A program made the position numbers and the translations under genes. A model generated the notes under the pieces. The model did no database searches. It was not told the DNA's origin and was given only the letters and a program-made list of their open reading frames with translations. Below, in pieces: positions 59,096 through 64,000 of a stretch of 64,000 bases of DNA. Positions within the stretch are counted from its first letter, which is position 1, and every line of letters begins with the position of its first letter. The stretch is from Anaerostipes amylophilus (GTDB lineage: Bacteria > Bacillota > Clostridia > Lachnospirales > Lachnospiraceae). The stretch spans positions 186,001 through 250,000 of the forward strand of contig NZ_JAOQJG010000002.1 of NCBI RefSeq assembly GCF_025567365.1. Direction: 5' to 3'.

Positions 59096-59903
59096 AGAAC
59101 TTCCTGCTTCTGTTGGCACAAGCTTACTTGATATCAACCGTACAAGTATTTATTACAAAGGATCTCCAGTATCTGATGATGAACTGGCATGTAAAGAGAT
59201 CATTGATCATCTCCATACGGATAATCCAACCTGGGGTACAAGACAGATGTCTGCACAATTAAAAGCCAGAGGATATAGAGTCGGTCGTCGGAAAGCCAGA
59301 CGATACATGAATGAAATGGACATTCATCCAATCTATCCTAAGATGAATCTGTCTAAGCGTATGCAACAGGCAAAAGCCTGCCCTTATCTACTCCGCAATG
59401 CTGTCATCGATAAACCAAATCAGGCATGGTCCATTGATATTACATATATCCCGATCAAACATGGATTTCTATATTTGACTGCAGTGATCGACTGGTACAG
59501 CCGCTGTATTGTCGGATGGGAAGTGGATGATACTCTCGATACCCGAATGGTGATCAATGCGTTAAACAAAGCATTTAAGATAGCCAAACCTCAGGTTTTG
59601 AACTCTGATCAGGGATGCCAGTTTACCAGCCAGCAATATATCGATTTTGTAAAAGAAAATGGTATCCGTCAGAGCATGGATGGAAAAAGTCGTTGGGCTG
59701 ATAATATCATGATCGAACGATGGTTTCGAAGTTTTAAGTATGAAGAAGCTTACCTGACACAATATAATAATATCAAAGAAGCCAGAGCAGCTATCAAACA
59801 ATATGTTCACACCTATAACTTTGAAAGATATCATTCTACATTGGATTATCACACACCAGCGGAATATTATTATCCTGCAATGCTAATGTCATATGTAGCT
59901 TAA
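59085..59903 (+). CDS. IS3-family OrfB transposase (DDE integrase)
   Basis: 272 aa from the TTG at 59085. The frame stays open back to the A9 run, so a fused OrfAB is possible. Catalytic triad: Asp in WSIDITYIPIKHG, Asp in LNSDQGCQFTSQQY, and Glu in DNIMIERWFRSFKYE. The N-terminal HTH_21 region is DNPTWGTRQMSAQLKARGYRVGRRKARRYM. The end FERYHSTLDYHTPAEYY is normal. Full length and apparently active. Confidence 0.93.
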   Translation: MTTKELPASVGTSLLDINRTSIYYKGSPVSDDELACKEIIDHLHTDNPTWGTRQMSAQLKARGYRVGRRKARRYMNEMDIHPIYPKMNLSKRMQQAKACPYLLRNAVIDKPNQAWSIDITYIPIKHGFLYLTAVIDWYSRCIVGWEVDDTLDTRMVINALNKAFKIAKPQVLNSDQGCQFTSQQYIDFVKENGIRQSMDGKSRWADNIMIERWFRSFKYEEAYLTQYNNIKEARAAIKQYVHTYNFERYHSTLDYHTPAEYYYPAMLMSYVA

Positions 59904-60023
59904 TTATCTGTAAAGAAAACTAGTTCATCCTACGTACGTCTCTACAGATACAGTAACTTATCAACCTATCAACCTATCAGTTCATTATGAAAGTCTTAGA
60001 TTTTTGTCTTGACAACTGAACCA

Positions 60024-60164
60024 CTATACATAGCGGCTTTTTCAGATGAAATCATTATCACAAGTGCAGAAAAAGGAAGTGGCGCACTGATTACAGCTCA
60101 GTACGGAGAAAAATATCATAGAAAAATTTGGATTATAACGAATGATCGTAAGAGTTCGGTATAG
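60024..60164 (+). pseudogene. DprA/Smf-like fragment
   Basis: About 46 codons starting at the IS right end: IAAFSDEIIITSAEKGSGAL, ITAQYGEKYHRKIW, then a stop. This resembles the part of DprA that reads I(I)AxLSDxxxVxEAxxxSGALITAxxAxxxxRxVF. The rest of the protein is missing on both sides. DprA loads RecA on incoming DNA; related proteins also occur in mobile elements. Only a relic here. Confidence 0.65.
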
Positions 60165-60398
60165 TCATTATCATAATCCTATATTCTTACTACAAAAATT
60201 GGTACTACAAATTGCACAAAATCCTTCTGTGATCAATAATAGTTCTTGAGAAGATTGCTGGTTATCTCAAGAAAGTCATATATATAGTATCGTCATTTCC
60301 TAGAAAATATCATAATAGATTGAATGAGTAGAAATAATTTGATAAAATATACATAGAAAATACATAATACAGAATACAAAAAAATAAAAAAGGAGAAT
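60165..60398. other. Intergenic region between dprA relic and small ORF
   Basis: About 230 AT-rich bases. A promoter TTGAAT (60320-60325) and TAAAAT (60343-60348), spacer 17, points to the small ORF at 60402. Nothing else is evident. Confidence 0.55.
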
Positions 60399-60401
60399 AT
60401 G

Positions 60402-60548
60402 ATGATTCATTTTTTAGGAACAGTCGCAATGATCTTAGTATTAAGCTTAATGATTACAGGACTTTTAAAATTAAATTACAAAGATTTATGGGTATCAGAA
60501 GATAAAAAAGTTGCTGAACCAGAAGTAAGAACATTAAGAAGTTGTTAG
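60402..60548 (+). CDS. Small single-span membrane protein
   Basis: 48 aa: one N-terminal membrane helix (FLGTVAMILVLSLMITGLL) and a short charged tail ending EVRTLRSC. AAAAAGGAG is 6 bases before ATG 60402 (another ATG at 60399 is too close). It has its own promoter and a terminator after it. That makes it a likely real gene. Family unknown. Confidence 0.65.
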   Translation: MIHFLGTVAMILVLSLMITGLLKLNYKDLWVSEDKKVAEPEVRTLRSC

Positions 60549-60558
60549 TTAAACCAAG

Positions 60559-60588
60559 AGGATGTCGAAAGAAACGGCATCCTTTTTT
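60559..60588 (+). terminator. Terminator of the small membrane protein gene
   Basis: AGGATGTCG and CGGCATCCT pair (one G-T) around AAAGAAA, followed by six T's. Confidence 0.85.
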
Positions 60589-60702
60589 ACATTTCGCACC
60601 ATATAAATAACCACTCACACCATATTCGTTTATTCTTTAAAGAAATATGATAGCGTAAATTATGAATAGGGAAAAGAAAGCAAAAGAGAGGAGGCAGATA
60701 AG

Positions 60703-61257
60703 TTGTTACAAAAAATAAAATATCTTTCATTTTTTATAAAAGAGGATATGATGGAGCCATTAAGATATCTGATTGTCGCATGCAGTATCGGAATGGTATT
60801 TTTGATGCTGTTAAAGATGTTTGACATGATCTTTCCACAAGGGAAACATTTTCATAGAAAGAAATATGTCTGGACACTGATCCTGATCTATGCGATCGTA
60901 TTTATTAATGTAGGATTTTTCTCAAGAGAACCAGGAACAAGAACGGATGTAAGTTTAAAATTATTTGAAACATGGGGGAATTCAATGATCGCTCATGCGT
61001 ATTTTGTGGAAAATATCATCATGTTTATCCCATATGGTATATTACTTCCAATTGCATTTAAGAGGATTCGAAAAATCTGGATGTGTGTAGGAAGTGCATG
61101 CATGATCAGTTGTATGCTTGAAGTAATGCAGCATATGACTGGCAGAGGATATGCACAGATCGATGATGTGATGACGAATACCATAGGAGCCGCAGTTGGA
61201 TATGTGGTGTGGAAGATTTTTGACAAATTGCGTCTGGTTTTTTTTAAGAAACCATGA
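60703..61257 (+). CDS. VanZ-family membrane protein
   Basis: 184 aa with five hydrophobic spans. VFINVGFFSREPGTRTDVSLKLFETW, then ENIIMFIPYGILLPI, and SCMLEVMQHMTGRGYAQIDDVMTNTIGAAVGY are the VanZ-like hallmarks (E..Q...GR....D...N..G). TTG start 60703 is 7 bases after GAGGAGG; ATG 60748 or 60751 also has a weak GAGGA site. VanZ gives low teicoplanin resistance in enterococci, but most homologues have no known role. Confidence 0.88.
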   Translation: MLQKIKYLSFFIKEDMMEPLRYLIVACSIGMVFLMLLKMFDMIFPQGKHFHRKKYVWTLILIYAIVFINVGFFSREPGTRTDVSLKLFETWGNSMIAHAYFVENIIMFIPYGILLPIAFKRIRKIWMCVGSACMISCMLEVMQHMTGRGYAQIDDVMTNTIGAAVGYVVWKIFDKLRLVFFKKP

Positions 61258-61267
61258 TATACTAACT

Positions 61268-61385
61268 AAGTTACTGAGGCGTTTTCCGAGACTGCTGAAA
61301 AGCTTATTACAGCTAATAAGTGAATAAAATCACGAAGATTAGCAGGTTAGTAGTCGGTTTTTCAGTTGTTTCGGCGCCTTAAGAC
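61268..61385 (+). promoter_or_regulatory. Structured 5' leader of pnp
   Basis: An outer helix GAGGCG/CGCCTT, a long imperfect helix (CCGAGACTGCTGAAAA with TTTTTCAGTTGTTTCGG), and an inner hairpin GCTAAT-AA-GTGA / TCAC-GAAG-ATTAGC fold the whole 118-base region. It ends 24 bases before the pnp ATG. By analogy with E. coli pnp it may be a processing or autoregulatory site; that is inference. Confidence 0.6.
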
Positions 61386-61409
61386 AAAAGAATATAAAGG
61401 AGACGAACT

Positions 61410-63500
61410 ATGACAAAACAGTTTAGCATGGAACTTGCAGGACGTACACTGATGGTTGAAGTCGGACGTGTTGCAGCACAGGCAAATGGTGCAGCATTTA
61501 TGCACTATGGCGATACTGTTGTATTATCTACAGCAACAGCATCTGAAAAACCTAGAGATGGAATTGATTTCTTTCCATTAAGTGTAGAATACGAAGAGAA
61601 ATTATACGCAGTAGGTAAGATCCCAGGTGGATACTTAAAGAGAGAAGGAAAACCTTCTGAGAATGCAATTCTTACAGACCGTGTGATCGACCGTCCAATG
61701 AGACCACTGTTCCCTAAAGATTACAGAAATGACGTTGCATTAAACAATTTAGTTATGTCTGTAGACCCAGACTGCAGCCCAGAGCTTACAGCTATGCTTG
61801 GTTCTGCAATCGCAACAGCAATCTCTGACATTCCATTTGACGGACCTACAGCATCTACAATGGTAGGACTGATCGATGGAGAATTCGTGATCAACCCAAC
61901 TTCTGCACAGAAAGAAGTTTCTGATCTTGCATTAACAGTTGCATCTACAAGAGAGAAAGTTATCATGATCGAAGCTGGTGCAAATGAAGTACCTGAAGAT
62001 GTGATGTTAGAAGCAATCTTCAAAGCTCACGAAGTAAACCAGGAGATCATCAAATTCATCGATACAATCGTTGCTGAATGTGGAAAAGAAAAACATGACT
62101 ATGAACATCACATTGTAGATCCAGAGATGTATGATGATATGGTAGCTTTCATCACTCCAGAAGCAATGGAAGAAGCTGTATTTACAGATGACAAACAGAC
62201 AAGAGAAGCAAATATTCGTGCAATCGAAGAGAAATTAGAAGAAAGATATGCTGAGAATGAAGAATGGTTAGCACAGATCGGTGAAGCTGTTTACGCATTC
62301 CAGAAGAAGACTGTTCGTAAGATGATCTTAAAAGATCACAAACGTCCAGATGGTCGTGAGATCAAACAGATCCGTCCACTTCATGCAGAAGTTGACTGCT
62401 TACCAAGAGTTCATGGATCTGCATTATTCCAGAGAGGACAGACTCAGGTTATGACAGTAACAACACTTGGATCATTATCTGAAGCACAGCGTCTTGACGG
62501 AATCGATGTAACAGAAACTACAAAACGTTATATGCATCACTATAACTTCCCTTCTTATTCTGTAGGAGAAACAAGACCAAGCAGAGGACCAGGACGTCGT
62601 GAGATCGGACATGGTGCATTAGCAGAGCGTGCGTTAGTTCCAGTATTACCAAATGAAGAAGAATTCCCATATGCGATCCGTACAGTATCTGAGATCATGG
62701 AATCTAATGGATCTACATCTCAGGGAAGTATCTGTGCATCATCTCTGTCATTAATGGCAGCAGGTGTTCCGATCAAAGCTCCAGTAGCAGGTATTTCTGT
62801 AGGACTTGTCACAGGAGAAGGAGATGACGATTACATCATCTTAACAGATATTCAGGGATTAGAAGACTTCTTCGGAGATATGGACTTTAAAGTAGCTGGT
62901 ACAGACAAAGGTATCACAGCGATCCAGATGGATATTAAGATTCATGGATTAACAGAACAGATCATCCGTGAAGCGATCGCAAGAACAAAAGAAGCAAGAA
63001 CACATATCCTTCACGATGTAATGAACCCAGTGATTCCAGCTGCAAGAGACCACGTTGGAGAATATGCTCCAAAGATTTCCCAGTACAAGATCGATCCTGA
63101 AAAGATTTCAGAAGTTATTGGTAAACAGGGTAAAACAATCAATGGAATCATTGATGAAACTGGTGTTAAGATTGATATTGACGAAAGTGGACGTATCGAT
63201 ATCTTAAGTGAAGATCAGGCAATGATCGACAAAGCGATCAGCATCATCAAATCTATCGTAGAACCATTAAATGTTGGAGATATCTACGAAGGTGAAGTTG
63301 TAAGAATCATGAACTTTGGTGCATTTGTACAGCTTTCTCCAAACAAAGATGGAATGATCCATATTTCTAAACTTTCTAACGAAAGAGTAGAGAAAGTAGA
63401 AGATGTCGTTAATATCGGAGACAAAGTAGCTGTCAAGGTATTAGAGATCGACAAGATGGGAAGAATCAATCTGAAATTAGAAGAGAAGATTGAAGACTAA
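61410..63500 (+). CDS. pnp: Polyribonucleotide nucleotidyltransferase (PNPase)
   Basis: Phosphorolytic 3'-5' exoribonuclease, RNA degradosome component. 696 aa with the full layout: first RNase PH domain (about 10-140), helical linker, second RNase PH domain (about 310-540) with ETRPSRGPGRREIGHGALAERAL, KH domain (IGKQGKTINGIIDETGVKIDI) and C-terminal S1 domain (GEVVRIMNFGAFVQLSPNKDGMIHISKL). AAAGGAG precedes the ATG. The usual rpsO neighbour is absent; VanZ stands upstream. A hairpin terminator follows and then maf. Confidence 0.97.
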   Translation: MTKQFSMELAGRTLMVEVGRVAAQANGAAFMHYGDTVVLSTATASEKPRDGIDFFPLSVEYEEKLYAVGKIPGGYLKREGKPSENAILTDRVIDRPMRPLFPKDYRNDVALNNLVMSVDPDCSPELTAMLGSAIATAISDIPFDGPTASTMVGLIDGEFVINPTSAQKEVSDLALTVASTREKVIMIEAGANEVPEDVMLEAIFKAHEVNQEIIKFIDTIVAECGKEKHDYEHHIVDPEMYDDMVAFITPEAMEEAVFTDDKQTREANIRAIEEKLEERYAENEEWLAQIGEAVYAFQKKTVRKMILKDHKRPDGREIKQIRPLHAEVDCLPRVHGSALFQRGQTQVMTVTTLGSLSEAQRLDGIDVTETTKRYMHHYNFPSYSVGETRPSRGPGRREIGHGALAERALVPVLPNEEEFPYAIRTVSEIMESNGSTSQGSICASSLSLMAAGVPIKAPVAGISVGLVTGEGDDDYIILTDIQGLEDFFGDMDFKVAGTDKGITAIQMDIKIHGLTEQIIREAIARTKEARTHILHDVMNPVIPAARDHVGEYAPKISQYKIDPEKISEVIGKQGKTINGIIDETGVKIDIDESGRIDILSEDQAMIDKAISIIKSIVEPLNVGDIYEGEVVRIMNFGAFVQLSPNKDGMIHISKLSNERVEKVEDVVNIGDKVAVKVLEIDKMGRINLKLEEKIED

Positions 63501-63511
63501 TTAAGAATCAT

Positions 63512-63557
63512 CAAACAGCTTTTTGTATGCGAAAGTGTATGAAAAGCTGTTTTTCTA
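63512..63557 (+). terminator. Terminator of pnp
   Basis: AAACAGCTTTT and AAAAGCTGTTTTT pair over a loop that itself contains TGTATGCG/TGTATG repeats. Confidence 0.75.
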
Positions 63558-63606
63558 TATGGAGATAACGTTTCTATACAAGAAACAACAAAGGAGATAT
63601 ACAAGT

Positions 63607-64000
63607 TTGAAACATATTATATTAGCATCTGCATCACCAAGAAGAAAAGAAATCTTAGAACTTGCAGATTTAGACTTTGATATTATGCCGAGTGATGCCG
63701 AGGAGATTACGACAAAAACAGAACCACATGAAGTGGTTATGGAATTGGCATCTATTAAAGCAAGAGATATTTATGAACGATCAGATAAACAGAGTATGGT
63801 CATTGGGGCTGATACAGTTGTAGCTTATCATGGACAGGTTCTTGGAAAGCCGGCAGATGAAGCCGATGCTAAAAGAACATTAATGATGTTAAGCGGACAG
63901 ACACATGAAGTGTATACAGGTGTTTGCCTGATCGAAGATGGGGAAGCAAAAACATTTTATGAAGAAACAAAGGTAACATTTTATGAGATCAGTGAAGATG
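63607..64000 (+). CDS. maf: Maf-family nucleotide pyrophosphatase (3' partial)
   Basis: Hydrolyses non-canonical or modified nucleoside triphosphates; linked to septum formation arrest in Bacillus. TTG start 63607 after AAAGGAGAT. The sequence runs ILASASPRRKEILEL (signature S-x-S-P-R-R), ASIKARDIYE, MVIGADTVVAYHGQVLGKP (catalytic Asp region) and MLSGQTHEVYTGVCL. The window ends at about residue 131 of the normal 190-200. Confidence 0.93.
   Translation, partial: MKHIILASASPRRKEILELADLDFDIMPSDAEEITTKTEPHEVVMELASIKARDIYERSDKQSMVIGADTVVAYHGQVLGKPADEADAKRTLMMLSGQTHEVYTGVCLIEDGEAKTFYEETKVTFYEISED

Larger units (their letters stand above)
58661..60023 (+). mobile_element. IS3-family insertion sequence
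   Basis: About 1.36 kb with orfA and orfB. The left end starts ATGGTCTCATAAATTAAGAC and the right end, read inward, TGGTTCAGTTGTCAAGAC; these imperfect ends share TGGT and AAGACA. CTATA stands on both sides (58656-58660 and 60024-60028), a possible target duplication. Boundaries are by eye. Both ORFs look intact. Confidence 0.8.

Overview
The window is low-GC Firmicutes chromosome. Gene content (T-box aspS, FMN-riboswitch rib operon, Sir2, AGCS symporter, Gx transporter) and codon use point to a gut Lachnospiraceae. Anaerostipes is my best guess from familiarity, not from a search. There is one assembly gap, a run of N at 43863-44058. No rRNA or tRNA genes were seen.

Layout. 1-5.8 kb: 3' end of a glycogen debranching enzyme, purC, a decayed PTS / beta-glucosidase / ROK kinase / GntR locus, and a dihydrouridine synthase. 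5.8-8.5 kb: a truncated small ORF running into a palindromic element, then T-box-controlled aspS. 8.5-15.1 kb: a complete type II-A CRISPR-Cas locus (antisense tracrRNA with its own consensus promoter, cas9-cas1-cas2-csn2 with ATGA overlaps, and a three-spacer array). 15.1-27.1 kb: housekeeping genes (acetyltransferases, hydrolase, RNA methyltransferase, flavoprotein, PHP phosphoesterase, MarR plus citrate synthase, HAD phosphatase, double Nudix protein, cell-surface protein). 27.1-30.4 kb: FMN riboswitch and ribD-ribE-ribA-ribH, with no ribB. 30.4-41.2 kb: sugar kinase, sirtuin, NusG-II/Gx pair, PAP2 phosphatase, zinc-type ABC importer, AGCS symporter, MATE and AEC transporters. 41.3-43.7 kb: an AT-rich AAA ATPase plus RloB TOPRIM pair, likely phage defence. 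43.8-45.7 kb: an XRE-aminotransferase fusion with iterated operator-like boxes. 45.7-57 kb: a Wzx/Wzy-type surface polysaccharide cluster. 57-60.4 kb: a HEPN-like protein, an IS3 element, and transposase and dprA scraps. 60.4-64 kb: VanZ, pnp with a structured leader, and the start of maf.

The most unusual signal is a family of about 235-270 bp elements at 1.7, 25.8 and 26.2 kb. A fourth copy at 43.8 kb is cut by the assembly gap. Each complete copy has very long outer arms (perfect over 53-54 bp in two copies) enclosing a conserved core. That core has compensatory base changes between copies and a conserved one-base bulge. The copies occur in both orientations, all in intergenic positions. 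This looks like a mobile or selfish structured RNA/DNA element that I do not recognise. A second, smaller family of palindromes built on CTTAAG-GTCCC recurs at five or more sites.

Genes that work together: the cas genes, tracrRNA and array; riboswitch and rib genes, which feed the flavoproteins; the znuA-C-B-type importer; RloA-RloB-like proteins; and the glycosyltransferase, flippase and polymerase genes of the polysaccharide cluster. Functional calls rest on motifs read by eye. No database search was run.
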